This document shows positions 29,809-39,163 of a DNA stretch of 64,000 nt, piece by piece. The translations under genes were made by a program, and so were the position numbers. Below the pieces are notes generated by a model. The model was not told the DNA's origin. It saw nothing but the letters and a program-made list of their open reading frames with translations, and did no database searches. Positions within the stretch are counted from its first letter, which is position 1, and every line of letters starts with the position of its first letter. The DNA is from Acinetobacter lwoffii (GTDB lineage: Bacteria; Pseudomonadota; Gammaproteobacteria; Pseudomonadales; Moraxellaceae): contig NZ_CP077369.1 of NCBI RefSeq assembly GCF_019048525.1, forward strand, positions 62,001 through 126,000, written 5' to 3'.

Positions 29809-31092
29809 ATGTCTATCCTAAGTTGGGACGATTTCGAAGATGATTCGCAAAAACCGGCTGCACCTGAACAGCAGCCTGCGCCCGTCGAGCCGCAAAAAGC
29901 GACTAATTCACAGATGGTATCTGATGCAGGCAACGCATCGCCGGATGTGGCAGCTGCACAACCCCTTAGAGCCACTCAAAACCGAGGATCAAATCCAACC
30001 GATTCGCTGGCAAGAGCATCTGCTTCCCTAGAGCAACTTGATGTTGCTCCAGGTCTGGAAGAGCTTGAAATGGGTGCGCAACGTGTACAAGTTGATGACA
30101 AGGCAATGATCAACTGTCGTGCTGACTTGAACCAGCTTGTACCGTTCAAATACGAATGGGCTTGGCAGAAGTATCTGGACGGATGTGCAAACCACTGGAT
30201 GCCGCAAGAAGTCAACATGAACCACGACATCGCGCTGTGGAAGTCTGAAAATGGCTTGACTGAAGATGAACGTACCATCGTGATGCGTTCACTTGGTTTC
30301 TTCTCGACTGCCGATTCACTGGTTGCAAACAACCTGGTACTGGCGATTTACCGTCATATTACCAACCCTGAATGCCGTCAGTACATCTTGCGTCAAGCGT
30401 TTGAAGAAGCAATTCATACGCACGCTTACCAATACTGTATCGAGTCGCTAGGTATGGATGAAGGCGAAGTCTTCAACATGTACCGTGAAGTACCGTCAGT
30501 GGCACGTAAGGCAGCGTGGGGCCTGAAATATACTCAATCTTTAAGTGATCCTACTTTCAAAACTGGTACCCCTGAAAACGACCAAATCCTGCTTCGCAAC
30601 CTGATCGCGTTCTATTGTGTACTTGAAGGTATCTTCTTCTACTGTGGTTTCAGCCAGATTCTGTCTATGGGCCGTCGTAACAAGATGAATGGTGTTGCTG
30701 AGCAGTTCCAGTACATCCTGCGTGATGAGTCAATGCACCTGAACTTCGGTATCGATATGATCAACCAGATCAAGATCGAAAATCCGGGGCTATGGACGAC
30801 TGAATTCCAGGAAGAAATCATCCAGATGATTCTTGAAGGTACGATGCTGGAAATCGAATACGCACGTGACACCATGCCACGCGGTGTACTCGGCATGAAT
30901 GCTGGCATGATGGAAGAATACCTGAAGTTCATTGCTAACCGTCGTCTGGCGCAGTTAGGCTTGCCTGAACAGTTCGCTGGTGTGAACAACCCGTTCCAGT
31001 GGATGTCAGAAATGATGGACTTGCGTAAAGAGAAGAATTTCTTCGAGACACGCGTAACGGATTACCAAACTGGTGGTGCGTTAAGCTGGTAA
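29809..31092 (+). CDS. nrdB: Class Ia ribonucleoside-diphosphate reductase, beta subunit
   Basis: The diiron-tyrosyl radical subunit partnered with NrdA. It has 427 residues, with an N-terminal Pro/Ala/Gln-rich extension (about residues 10-90) before the ferritin-like core, as in other Acinetobacter NrdB proteins. The [11 protein letters not shown] stretch supplies a metal-ligand Glu and His and the radical tyrosine at the spacing of E. coli E115-H118-Y122. [10 protein letters not shown] supplies the second Glu and His. The C-terminus ([11 protein letters not shown]) is the tail that binds NrdA. The mobile element starts 21 bp after its stop codon. Confidence 0.97.
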   Translation: MSILSWDDFEDDSQKPAAPEQQPAPVEPQKATNSQMVSDAGNASPDVAAAQPLRATQNRGSNPTDSLARASASLEQLDVAPGLEELEMGAQRVQVDDKAMINCRADLNQLVPFKYEWAWQKYLDGCANHWMPQEVNMNHDIALWKSENGLTEDERTIVMRSLGFFSTADSLVANNLVLAIYRHITNPECRQYILRQAFEEAIHTHAYQYCIESLGMDEGEVFNMYREVPSVARKAAWGLKYTQSLSDPTFKTGTPENDQILLRNLIAFYCVLEGIFFYCGFSQILSMGRRNKMNGVAEQFQYILRDESMHLNFGIDMINQIKIENPGLWTTEFQEEIIQMILEGTMLEIEYARDTMPRGVLGMNAGMMEEYLKFIANRRLAQLGLPEQFAGVNNPFQWMSEMMDLRKEKNFFETRVTDYQTGGALSW

Positions 31093-31113
31093 GGTTTTTT
31101 ACCGTCCGCTGAA

Positions 31114-31153
31114 TGACAGATAATGTGAGATTTTTGACACATATTTCGAGATT
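31114..31153 (+). repeat. Left-end transposase-binding repeats
   Basis: Two related 19-mers start at 31114 (TGACAGATAATGTGAGATT) and 31135 (TGACACATATTTCGAGATT), 21 bp apart. The first is the exact inverse of 58917-58935, and the second resembles the right-end copies at 58805 and 58837. Tandem sites of about 20 bp are typical of TnsB-type ends. Confidence 0.65.
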
Positions 31154-31183
31154 GTTACAAATTTATTTAACAACTCACTAAAT

Positions 31184-31216
31184 AAAAAAATAGAGCCTAA
31201 TGGCTCTATTTTTTTT
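31184..31216 (+). terminator. Rho-independent terminator near the left end
   Basis: The stem AAAAAAATAGAGCC with GGCTCTATTTTTTTT around a four-base loop. It lies inside the element and would stop nrdB read-through into the cargo. Confidence 0.85.
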
Positions 31217-31354
31217 AAATTATGTTCTTAATCTAATTACTTGCTCTTGATTACATACATTAATCTGGTAAATCTATTTCTCATAAATATGGAAATATCA
31301 AAATAAGTAAACTAACAAATATTTTAATTTAAATTCATTGAAATATTTTTAATG

Positions 31355-31386
31355 TACCCAATTTATATTTAAGATTAAATTGGGTA
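31355..31386 (+). promoter_or_regulatory. 11-bp inverted repeat directly before the CD-NTase start
   Basis: TACCCAATTTA and TAAATTGGGTA form a perfect 11-bp stem around a 10-base loop, followed by TTTTTC and the ATG at 31393. It covers the place where a ribosome site would be, and no clear one is seen. It could be an operator, an attenuator-like terminator or a translation-blocking hairpin. Confidence 0.6.
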
Positions 31387-31392
31387 TTTTTC

Positions 31393-32493
31393 ATGGCTAA
31401 AATTAATTTTGATGATAGATTAAAAAGATTAGAGAAAAGGAGAAAAGCTAAAGATCTTAGTTATAACCTATTCGATAGCATAGGAACTGGAGTCACTTCT
31501 TATTCTGAATTTACTTCACTTCAGAATAAACGTGAACTTTGGGAAAATATTTCAACTAAACCATCTATACGCTATTCAATTGGAGCTATGCAAGCAGTGG
31601 ACCAAAGGTATACTGAAATTGGTATTGAAACTGCAAAAAGAATTGAAAACCAACTTAAAACTCGACTGACAAACCATGGATTAGCTACAGAATATAAATT
31701 GCAAGGTTCTGTACCTTTAGATATCCATATTAAGGGAGTCAGTGATGTTGATCTATTAGTTATACATAAAAATCACTATCGCTCAGAAGACTGTACAACT
31801 TTATTAAGAAATGAAGATATAAAAATTCTACAACAATTAAGAAATTCTAGTTTTCATGAGCTAAAGCAAGCATATCCCGCTGTTAAAATTGATAATACTG
31901 GTGGAAAATGCATAAGCCTTACAGGAGGGTCATTACCAAGAGATGTAGATGTAGTCCCATCTCATTGGGTCGAAACGAATGAATATAAGAACAAAGGGTC
32001 TGAATATTTAAGAGGAATAAACGTTTTAGATAAAAAGATCCCTACAACATTTCTAAATTTACCATTTTCCCATATTTATTGGATTAAATTAATTTGCCAG
32101 TATTTAACAGAAGGTTCATTAAGAAAATCCATTCGGCTATGTAAAACTATCAAAGCTGATTTAATTGACGAAGGCTCAAAGATTACACTAAGCAGCTATG
32201 ACCTAGCGTCTGTTATGTACCATGCTAATAGGGATAATTTAAAAAATAGCAAAAATCATTCTCTTGGGATTGTTTTAGAAACCCAAAGGTTTTTGGATTA
32301 TTTATATCACAATCCAAATTATGCAAAATCTTTAGACACTCCTGATGGGACTAGAAAAATTTTTGATTCCGCTGACAAATTAACTTCTCTCACCACACTG
32401 AGTATTGCATTAGATAATTTAGTAAGTGATTTATGTCAGGATTTGGGCTTTTCATCTAAAGAATCACTAAATTTTTTTCCATTATCAATTTAA
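31393..32493 (+). CDS. CBASS-type CD-NTase (cyclic oligonucleotide synthase)
   Basis: A 366-residue nucleotidyltransferase of the cGAS/DncV-like family, which on phage infection makes a cyclic nucleotide messenger. The catalytic pattern is visible: Gly105-Ser106 (LQGSVPLDI), the metal-binding pair Asp118 and Asp120 (VSDVDLLVI) and a third carboxylate at Asp184/Asp186 (PRDVDVVPS), followed by a helical C-terminal domain. The convergent neighbour is a Cap15-type effector, overlapping its last 9 bp, which strongly supports a CBASS role. No Cap2/Cap3 (ubiquitin-like) or Cap7/Cap6 accessory genes are present, so this would be a minimal type I system. The product nucleotide cannot be told from sequence. 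Confidence 0.82.
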   Translation: MAKINFDDRLKRLEKRRKAKDLSYNLFDSIGTGVTSYSEFTSLQNKRELWENISTKPSIRYSIGAMQAVDQRYTEIGIETAKRIENQLKTRLTNHGLATEYKLQGSVPLDIHIKGVSDVDLLVIHKNHYRSEDCTTLLRNEDIKILQQLRNSSFHELKQAYPAVKIDNTGGKCISLTGGSLPRDVDVVPSHWVETNEYKNKGSEYLRGINVLDKKIPTTFLNLPFSHIYWIKLICQYLTEGSLRKSIRLCKTIKADLIDEGSKITLSSYDLASVMYHANRDNLKNSKNHSLGIVLETQRFLDYLYHNPNYAKSLDTPDGTRKIFDSADKLTSLTTLSIALDNLVSDLCQDLGFSSKESLNFFPLSI

Positions 32494-33123
32494 TTTCTTC
32501 CATTCCATTGAGCCAAAAGTTCTTCTACCACTTACATTATAGTATTTGGCGGAAGCACTTTTTGAGTTCTTGTTGAGTTGAAGTTCTACAAAACCTAAAT
32601 GGGTTCGTAGTTCTTTATGATCTAAGTCTTTAGGCTCATTTTTATAACTATATAAAACCTTATATGAATCAATTTCATCATAAATAATGGCTGCTGAAAT
32701 ACTCTCAGAAGTAGAGTATTTAGTTTCCATTCTAATTCTTAGCTTATCCCAAGTTTGAATTATAGTTACTTTACCTTGCCATTCTGAGTTGTTTGATTTC
32801 ACTAACTCATTATCAAGTTCTTGATAGGATGTTTTACCAATACACTCCCATTCACCAGAAATATCAGGGTATTTTAAAAAATGAAATAACAAGTTCCATT
32901 TCCACACCCATTTATCAAATAAAAAGTAACAAGCTAAAAATAATATACCCGTACTTAAACTTGAAATTACAATGTTTTCTAATGGGGAGAGTTCACCATT
33001 AAATTTTAAAAAAATATAGATTACTACCCAAGAAATACCCATGGCTACAACATATATATATCTGCCAGCATGTGACCGATTAAAAGCATTTTGAACGCAA
33101 TATTCATGTCCATTGGTAGCCAT
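32485..33123 (-). CDS. Cap15-like CBASS effector: two TM helices plus beta-barrel domain
   Basis: A 212-residue membrane protein. Hydrophobic helices are at about 22-40 and 49-70. Residues 85-212 are a beta-rich domain with the family pattern YPDISGEWECIG, then a W-x-G-x-V-T-I-I-Q-T-W segment, HLGFVELQL and a final GSMEWKK strand. This is the architecture of the SMODS-associated 2TM beta-strand-rich effector (Cap15), where the barrel binds the cyclic nucleotide and the protein oligomerises to disrupt the inner membrane. It faces the CD-NTase tail to tail with a 9-bp overlap, whereas CBASS genes usually share one operon. It therefore has its own promoter upstream of 33123. Confidence 0.75.
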   Translation of the reverse strand: MATNGHEYCVQNAFNRSHAGRYIYVVAMGISWVVIYIFLKFNGELSPLENIVISSLSTGILFLACYFLFDKWVWKWNLLFHFLKYPDISGEWECIGKTSYQELDNELVKSNNSEWQGKVTIIQTWDKLRIRMETKYSTSESISAAIIYDEIDSYKVLYSYKNEPKDLDHKELRTHLGFVELQLNKNSKSASAKYYNVSGRRTFGSMEWKKLN

Positions 33124-33241
33124 TAATTACCTCTATTAAGTAGCCATTTTTAATAACTATATAGTTAAATTACAAAAAAAGATGTTTCAAATTTGACTGT
33201 TAAAAATTTAACTTTATATCTCTTATTAAATTTTAAACATT
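33124..33241. other. AT-rich promoter region of the Cap15-like gene
   Basis: A very AT-rich gap between the effector start and the next gene fragment. It must contain the effector's promoter; no distinct boxes could be assigned. Confidence 0.4.
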
Positions 33242-33404
33242 TTACAATGGTACAACTAAATTTTGCTTCATCCACTTAAACCCATTCAACACTTCATTTT
33301 TACCAAACCCTTTCTTCTCTTCCGACCAAGCATAAAAATCTTTTAAAAGTAGTTCTTCAGTAATAGATTGCTTGTTCTCAAGCAAACGCAGCCAACATGC
33401 AAAG
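33242..33404 (-). pseudogene. C-terminal gene fragment cut by an IS3-family element
   Basis: An open frame of about 54 codons runs on the minus strand from the insertion-sequence border to TAA at 33242-33244, with plausible protein sequence (LLLKDFYAWSEEKKGFG, ending KQNLVVPL). I do not recognise the family, and it is not the missing end of the HAD gene on the other side of the IS. It looks like the tail of an unrelated gene whose front was removed when the element rearranged. Confidence 0.5.
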
Positions 33405-33443
33405 TGAACCGTACCGGGTTTGTCGGAGACTTTTTTATTTAAG

Positions 33444-34346
33444 TTAGGCCACCTGACCTAACGGGTTAATCTTATCATAGTACATTGCTTCAAACTCAAA
33501 AGGCGATACATAACCCAGTGCACTGTGTACACGCTTTTTATTGAACCAATCTACCCAGTTTAGTGTCGCAAGTTGTACATCTGCTAAACCTTGCCAATCT
33601 GCTTTTAAATATTCAATCACCTCTGTTTTGTATAAGCCATTCACCGTTTCAGCCAGAGCATTATCGTATGAATCACCAGTTGTACCGACTGATGCTCGTA
33701 AATTTGCTGCTTCTAAACGATTGGTATAGCGAATAGAAAGATATTGAACACCTCTATCGGAATGATGAATCACATTCTTTGGCATGCCTCGATCGTGCAA
33801 GGCTTGCTCTAATGCATCGAGCACCATATCTGTATTCATCCGTGTCGATACTTTCCATCCAACAATTGCTCGTGAGAACACATCAATAATAAAGGCGGTA
33901 TAGACCCAGCCTGAATGAGTTTGAATATACGTAAAGTCACTCACCCACAGTTGGTCAGGATGATCAGCATTAAAATTACGTTTCACTAAATCATCTGCTC
34001 TTTTTTGATCATCTTGGCTACGGGTGGTTTGTTTATTCTTACCACGCCAAACACCTTGTATACCTAGCTTCTGCATCAATCGAGCAACTGTACAACGTGC
34101 AATAATATAGCCTTCACGTTTCAATTGTTGCCAGACCTTACGCACACCATATCGACCTGAACTTTCTTTCCAAATTCGTTTAATTTGTTCAGCATGATGC
34201 TCATCATGTAGATCTCGTTTCGCTCGATGTTCTGGATTGTCCGCGAGATCTAAAGTTCGGTAATAGGTTGAAGCTGCGATCGGTAAAATCCTACAAATCG
34301 CATCAACACCATATCGATCTTTATTGTTATGGATGAAATCCACCAT
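33444..34346 (-). CDS. IS3-family transposase OrfB
   Basis: A 300-residue DDE integrase-type transposase subunit. It has an HTH_21-like region (HAEQIKRIWKESSGRYGVRKVW) and an rve core with DDE residues in WVSDFTYI, HHSDRGVQY and the ETVNGLYKTE helix. Its frame continues upstream of the ATG through RPGGARPPTQI into orfA, so the active protein is probably an OrfAB fusion made by -1 frameshifting at the T6 run of the coding strand. Confidence 0.9.
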   Translation of the reverse strand: MVDFIHNNKDRYGVDAICRILPIAASTYYRTLDLADNPEHRAKRDLHDEHHAEQIKRIWKESSGRYGVRKVWQQLKREGYIIARCTVARLMQKLGIQGVWRGKNKQTTRSQDDQKRADDLVKRNFNADHPDQLWVSDFTYIQTHSGWVYTAFIIDVFSRAIVGWKVSTRMNTDMVLDALEQALHDRGMPKNVIHHSDRGVQYLSIRYTNRLEAANLRASVGTTGDSYDNALAETVNGLYKTEVIEYLKADWQGLADVQLATLNWVDWFNKKRVHSALGYVSPFEFEAMYYDKINPLGQVA

Positions 34347-34663
34347 TATTTGTGTGGGCGGTCGAGCTCCGCCTGGGCGAAAAAAGCGGCTGCTTTACGT
34401 AGAATTTCATTGGCACGCTTTAATTCTTTAATTTCACGTTCCATTTGCTTCATTTTTTCTTGATCAGATATCTGTTGTACTTTAATAGGATTTTGCTGAT
34501 CTAAATGCTTTTGATGCCAGGCACGAAGTGTTTCAGGAGTATAACCAATCTTAGGCGCAATTGCTGTGATTGCAGCCCAAGTAGAAGGATAATCTTTTTC
34601 AGATTCAATTAGTAATTGAACCGCTTTTTCTCTGATTTCAGGGGTATATTTTAATTTTGTCAT
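34346..34663 (-). CDS. IS3-family transposase OrfA
   Basis: A 105-residue helix-turn-helix protein (residues 6-60, TPETLRAWHQKH as recognition region) with a C-terminal leucine-zipper-like coiled coil (MKQMEREIKELKRANEILRKAAAFF in parts). The coding sequence passes through GCTTTTTTC, the likely frameshift signal, before stopping at the orfB start. It belongs to the 1309-bp element. Confidence 0.88.
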   Translation of the reverse strand: MTKLKYTPEIREKAVQLLIESEKDYPSTWAAITAIAPKIGYTPETLRAWHQKHLDQQNPIKVQQISDQEKMKQMEREIKELKRANEILRKAAAFFAQAELDRPHK

Positions 34664-34713
34664 CGGGGTAGTCTCTCAGAATATTGACTCTCCGACAAAC
34701 CCGGTACGGTTCA

Positions 34714-35110
34714 CATTTGCATTAATCAAATACTCTTCAGCGATCGCTCTGCGACTTGATGTTGCAACAGCCATTCTAAGTCCAGACTTTCTCAGTCGTT
34801 CTAGCACTTGTACCAATCCTTTTTTAATCGGTACCCCCTGATTTCGTACAAACTCAAGCTCTAATTCGTCTGCACGTTTACGAATTGTCTGATAAGGAAC
34901 TTCTGTTCCATAAATTTTTTGTGCGAGTTGTTCTGCTGTTTTTGCACTTAATCCTAGACATTGCATCAAATAATCATCAGAGAATTCCTGTCCAATGAGT
35001 TCTTGAGAGGCTTGTTTTAATGTTTGAAAGCGTAATCGCTCAGTATCAAACATTGTGCCATCCATATCAAAGATCGCCCCATGGACAGGATAATCATGAA
35101 AAATCAGCAT
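34714..35110 (-). pseudogene. HAD-family phosphatase, truncated by the IS3 element
   Basis: The first 132 codons encode a beta-phosphoglucomutase-like HAD hydrolase. Motif I is intact (AIFDMDGTMFDTE, nucleophile Asp and acid Asp), the cap domain follows, and motif II is present (MAVATSSRR). The sequence then enters the IS at 34713, so motifs III and IV (Lys and the acidic metal ligands) are missing, about 90 residues of the usual 220. The remaining 3' part is not found on the other side of the element. The protein should be inactive. Confidence 0.8.
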
Positions 35111-35476
35111 TATTACTCCTTGATTGTTATCACGATCTTTAGCATACCGAATAAAATTTGTGATAATCCAAGTTGTAAATAAATGAAATAAAAATGATTA
35201 AATTTTAACCATACATTTAAAATATTTATCGAATACCTATAATAGTATTGGTCAAAAAATTTGCATTATGAAAGGTATTGTGATTGACATTTTTTATAAA
35301 TAGGTTTTATGTTTTTTGTCTTAGGAAGTCCCCTTGGATAGAAAATGTGAATAAACTGCAGAATGAATATCCATACGCCTAGATCAAACGTCCAACTAAA
35401 AATAATCATCTAAGAATTGATTACGAGACTGCAATCATAAAAATTTAATATTCTCTGTCTTTCAAGCATATTTGAT
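35111..35476. other. Intergenic region between the HAD fragment and actD
   Basis: About 366 AT-rich bases. It separates the tail of the siderophore operon (actD stop 35477) from the HAD gene start and must include the promoter of the latter. No gene, repeat or clear Fur box was seen, and no obvious terminator hairpin follows actD. Confidence 0.4.
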
Positions 35477-36703
35477 TTAGGAGTTAACCTTATTGCTTAT
35501 CATCGTATTCTGATTTGAATAGGATATGATCAACAAGTAGACCGCCACTGTGACCATCAATATTAAGAGTAAATAAAAAGGTAAGTGAATGCCGAACTGA
35601 TATAGAAAAGTGCTCAGTAAAGGCGCCACAATGAGACCAATCGCTTGAGTAGCTGTACAAATACTTGCCATTTTGACTTGAGCAGCTTGCGTAACAGATT
35701 GAGCCGCCCCTGTGGTAAATGCAGGCAAAAGGCTTGCCACTCCGACCCCATAAAATAAATAACTTATTTGAAACATCCAAATATGGATTGCACTTAAAGA
35801 TAGGATGAGTCCAATAACCATGCTAAACGTACCCACCAATACCAAAGCTTTCAGTTTTAAATGAAGTACTTTTACAATCAGGATCTGAGTAATCACTAAG
35901 CTAAAACCAACAATGAGCATACATTGGGAAAAATAAATCGCACTTTGTTGTGAGCTTAAATGAAAATGGTCTTGAATATAAAAACCTGCCGTCATATTGA
36001 GCGTCACGATAGCCATATAGGTAGTAAATCCTAAAATAAGCCAAGGAATAGCTGGTTTTAATGAAAATGAATGCTCTATTTTTACAGGCTGTTTTTGATC
36101 CAATATTGTGTTTTGTTTACCCTCATCATGTTTAAAATACATTGTGATAATCAAACTAAAAATCACCAATAAAATAACTGCAATCCACATTGGCAATAAA
36201 ATTCCACCGAACAATAACACTGAAGTTAGAAATGGGCCGACGATCATACCTAAACTATTCATCGCACCATACATTGCCATTTTTTGACTGCGTTGTTGTT
36301 CCTCTGTGACATGTTGCATGACATAACTTTGTAGACCTATTTGTGGCATAGCCATAAAACCACCAGTACTTGCTCGACTAATCACCAACAAAGCAAAAAC
36401 TATCATTACGGGTAATGTTTGTTGTATTCCCCAATAAAGAATCGCTGTAAATATAGCCCAAGTAATGGTCATGCCCCAGAAACCATAATTCATTAATTGA
36501 TAAGGAGTCTGTATTTTTTCCCCTCTGGCAATCAGAATAGATGCAATCGCCATACAAATTGCACCCGCTGAAACAATTACTCCGCCCTGTACTTCTGTTA
36601 AGCCAAGCTCACGAATTAATGGGGCAAGTAAAGGTAAAATCATTGAAAAACAAGTACCGTTGGCTAGAGTTGCCCAAGCCAATAATTTAAAATTTTGTTG
36701 CAT
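35477..36703 (-). CDS. actD: MFS transporter of the acinetoferrin cluster
   Basis: A 408-residue major facilitator protein with about 12 hydrophobic segments in two six-helix halves and the central charged loop (KHDEGKQNTILDQKQ). It is last in the eight-gene acbABCD-actBCAD order described for A. haemolyticus, where ActC and ActD are the predicted inner-membrane carriers, one probably exporting acinetoferrin. A hairpin at 36724-36748 separates it from actA, so its expression may be lower than that of the upstream genes. Symbol assigned by position and family. Confidence 0.75.
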   Translation of the reverse strand: MQQNFKLLAWATLANGTCFSMILPLLAPLIRELGLTEVQGGVIVSAGAICMAIASILIARGEKIQTPYQLMNYGFWGMTITWAIFTAILYWGIQQTLPVMIVFALLVISRASTGGFMAMPQIGLQSYVMQHVTEEQQRSQKMAMYGAMNSLGMIVGPFLTSVLLFGGILLPMWIAVILLVIFSLIITMYFKHDEGKQNTILDQKQPVKIEHSFSLKPAIPWLILGFTTYMAIVTLNMTAGFYIQDHFHLSSQQSAIYFSQCMLIVGFSLVITQILIVKVLHLKLKALVLVGTFSMVIGLILSLSAIHIWMFQISYLFYGVGVASLLPAFTTGAAQSVTQAAQVKMASICTATQAIGLIVAPLLSTFLYQFGIHLPFYLLLILMVTVAVYLLIISYSNQNTMISNKVNS

Positions 36704-36723
36704 AGGTAGTATTCATCAAAAGA

Positions 36724-36748
36724 AAAGGCATCTTAATCAGATGCCTTT
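36724..36748 (-). terminator. Hairpin between actA and actD
   Basis: AAAGGCATCT and AGATGCCTTT form a perfect 10-bp stem with a five-base loop. On the coding strand it is followed only by TCTTTT, so it may be a leaky terminator or a processing/stability hairpin within the operon. Confidence 0.6.
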
Positions 36749-36757
36749 ATGATTGGA

Positions 36758-39154
36758 TTAGTATTTAAGTGTATAGCTTAGACCGTATGTACGACCTTGA
36801 GCTGGTAAGCTAGACATAGCACCGTATACAGATTGTGCAACTTGACTAAATACTGTCTTGTATTCAGTATTCCAAACGTTATATACACCAAAACCTAATG
36901 TACCTGAACCGGCTTTAGCATTGGCAATTACATCCATGACAGCATAACCTTTAATTTCACTTGGTAGTTTCAGATCTTTACGATTTTTTTCATCGATTGC
37001 TTTGTAAGCACGCATATCTTCACGTGCTTTATCAGTCCCACCCACAGCTAAAGCCTGAACTCTAAGACCGAAACCATCATTAAATTGCCAATCCGAATAT
37101 ATCATTCCCTTTAATGGAGCAATCCGTGTGCCATCTAATTCTTGCCATTTTCCGTCAGAGTTTTTAAATTGCCCTCTTGTATATGCAATCGTTCCCCCTA
37201 ATGACATACTATCAGTTAGTGGGTAATTAACATTTGCTTCAGCACCATAAATACGTTCATCCGTATCAACAATGTCTATGTTATAAGCAGGAGCACTATT
37301 AAAACGTACGACTTTATCTGAAGTATTATAAAAAGCAGTTACACTTGTATTTAGACCACTATCACCTTGTAAACGCCAACCTAATTCATAGTTATTGACC
37401 TTGATCGGATCAATATTATTACTATTCACAGCAAAATTAGCTGGTACATCTCGAAGCATACGCTGTACATCGGGAATACTAAAACCCTGTGAGAAATTTG
37501 CAAAAACTTGTTGAGTATCGTTCAAATGATATACGGTACCTAAGTTAAATAATGTCGCATTATGTTTAACTTTACCACCTACTAAAGTTTTAGCATCATA
37601 AGGATAATTTAGATCATTTGTTAAAATATCAGCAGGAATAGACTCACGATATGGCGTTGAATCAGAAACTTTACTATCTATCCTTTCATGGCGAATACCA
37701 GCTTGGACATTTAAACGCTCTGATATTTCATAATTACCTTGTAAAAATACACCTAATTTTTTAATTTCTGTGTCTGGTCCAAATTGATATGTTTTATCAG
37801 GCTCAAAATTCAGACCATTACTTGCATAAAACTGATCAAAATTAAATCGACGAGCAGAAGCTTTATCATTTTCATTTTCATAATCTAAACCATAAGTTAA
37901 ACCCAACTTACGATTCGAAATTTCAAAATCTTTTTGTAATGCTGTACGTAAACCCCATACATCAATTTCTGATTCCGACTGTAAAACAGCATATCCTAAA
38001 CGGACAGCTTTCAAAAAATCAGGTGAACGTGGATCAGCATAATTTGGATAAAGTTGTGCTAGTCCAAAATTTAAAGTTCCATGCCCCAGAGGAGAGACAG
38101 TTGGAAACCAACGTCCTTTTTCATTACGATAAAAAGCTTCAGCATTCAACTTCTGTCCCAATATATCTTGGTTTTCATATTGCGTATTAATTACATAACG
38201 CTTTGTTCTAGGTTGAGTGTCTAATTGTAAACCTTTTACAGACTTTAAACTTGGTGAAACTGCTGTTGGAAATAACAGGTTCGCAACATTATAACCAGAA
38301 AGATGACCATAGTCCGCACCATATTCACTATCCTGCTCATCATTATAGTATTGCGCACCAACACTTAGTTTTTGTTTGTCTGCAAACTGCCAGCTCAAAC
38401 GACCACTCACATCAACCGTTTCTGTATCTTGGCGATCCGTTTGTGCAATTTCTGGTCCAATGCGATTACCATGACTGTCTTGGATTTCACCACGTTTGGT
38501 ATAGCTTGCTCCTAAAAAACCACTCCAATCACCTTGATTAAATGATGCAGACTGAAACGCTTCATAAGCTAAAGCATCACTTTTAAAATTATCACCAGAA
38601 GTCACACCGAGTTTGGTTTCAAAGTTTACACCATCACCCGAACCTCTTTTGGTGATAATGTTGATAATCCCCCCAGTAGCACCAGCACCATAGATACTGC
38701 TTGCACCAGATACAACTTCAACTCGTTCAATCATGTCTGGGCTAATACTATTTAGCTGACGTGAACTATCACGTGATCCTGTTTGAGGAACACCATCAAT
38801 CATATATTGCACAGTACGACCACGCATGGTCATACCATAGTTACTGGTCGTACCTGAACTTGGAGTTAAAGATGGAACTAACAAACCTAAAATATCGGCG
38901 GTACTTTTCCCAGCAGCAGCTTGTTTGGCAATATCTTCTTGGCTAATACTGTAAACAGTCCCTGCAATTTCAGCGATACTTTGTGCTGAACGAGTTGCTG
39001 TTACAACAATTGGCGCAAGTTGTGTTGGTTTTTGGACTTCTGCTGCAACATTATTTTGAATCGTGGTATCGATCTCAGTTGTTTGAGCATAAAGCTGGGC
39101 ACTTACTGCCAAGCTTAGAAGTGTTAGTGTTGTCGAAAGTGTATGAACTTTCAT
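36758..39154 (-). CDS. actA: TonB-dependent receptor for ferric acinetoferrin
   Basis: A 798-residue outer-membrane receptor. A signal peptide (about residues 1-23, LTLLSLAVSAQLYAQ) is followed by a TonB-box-like PIVVTATR near 48, a plug domain (about 60-180, with GASSIYGAGATGGIINIITKRG) and a 22-strand barrel ending in an aromatic residue pattern (YGLSYTLKY). Gene order places it as ActA of the acinetoferrin system, the receptor for the ferric siderophore. It is 9 bp downstream of actC, inside the Fur-controlled operon. Confidence 0.85.
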   Translation of the reverse strand: MKVHTLSTTLTLLSLAVSAQLYAQTTEIDTTIQNNVAAEVQKPTQLAPIVVTATRSAQSIAEIAGTVYSISQEDIAKQAAAGKSTADILGLLVPSLTPSSGTTSNYGMTMRGRTVQYMIDGVPQTGSRDSSRQLNSISPDMIERVEVVSGASSIYGAGATGGIINIITKRGSGDGVNFETKLGVTSGDNFKSDALAYEAFQSASFNQGDWSGFLGASYTKRGEIQDSHGNRIGPEIAQTDRQDTETVDVSGRLSWQFADKQKLSVGAQYYNDEQDSEYGADYGHLSGYNVANLLFPTAVSPSLKSVKGLQLDTQPRTKRYVINTQYENQDILGQKLNAEAFYRNEKGRWFPTVSPLGHGTLNFGLAQLYPNYADPRSPDFLKAVRLGYAVLQSESEIDVWGLRTALQKDFEISNRKLGLTYGLDYENENDKASARRFNFDQFYASNGLNFEPDKTYQFGPDTEIKKLGVFLQGNYEISERLNVQAGIRHERIDSKVSDSTPYRESIPADILTNDLNYPYDAKTLVGGKVKHNATLFNLGTVYHLNDTQQVFANFSQGFSIPDVQRMLRDVPANFAVNSNNIDPIKVNNYELGWRLQGDSGLNTSVTAFYNTSDKVVRFNSAPAYNIDIVDTDERIYGAEANVNYPLTDSMSLGGTIAYTRGQFKNSDGKWQELDGTRIAPLKGMIYSDWQFNDGFGLRVQALAVGGTDKAREDMRAYKAIDEKNRKDLKLPSEIKGYAVMDVIANAKAGSGTLGFGVYNVWNTEYKTVFSQVAQSVYGAMSSLPAQGRTYGLSYTLKY

Positions 39155-39163
39155 AATTAGCCC

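Larger units (their letters stand above)
33405..34713 (-). mobile_element. IS3-family insertion sequence, 1309 bp
   Basis: Near-perfect inverted repeats begin TGAACCGTACCGGGTTTGTC at 33405 and end with the complement at 34713; the TG...CA ends and the sequence style are those of IS3/IS51-type elements. It encodes orfA and orfB with a slippery A6 tract (34380-34385) between them. The flanking bases (AAG on the left, CAT on the right) do not form a target duplication, and the genes on the two sides are different, so a deletion or recombination followed insertion. Confidence 0.85.
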
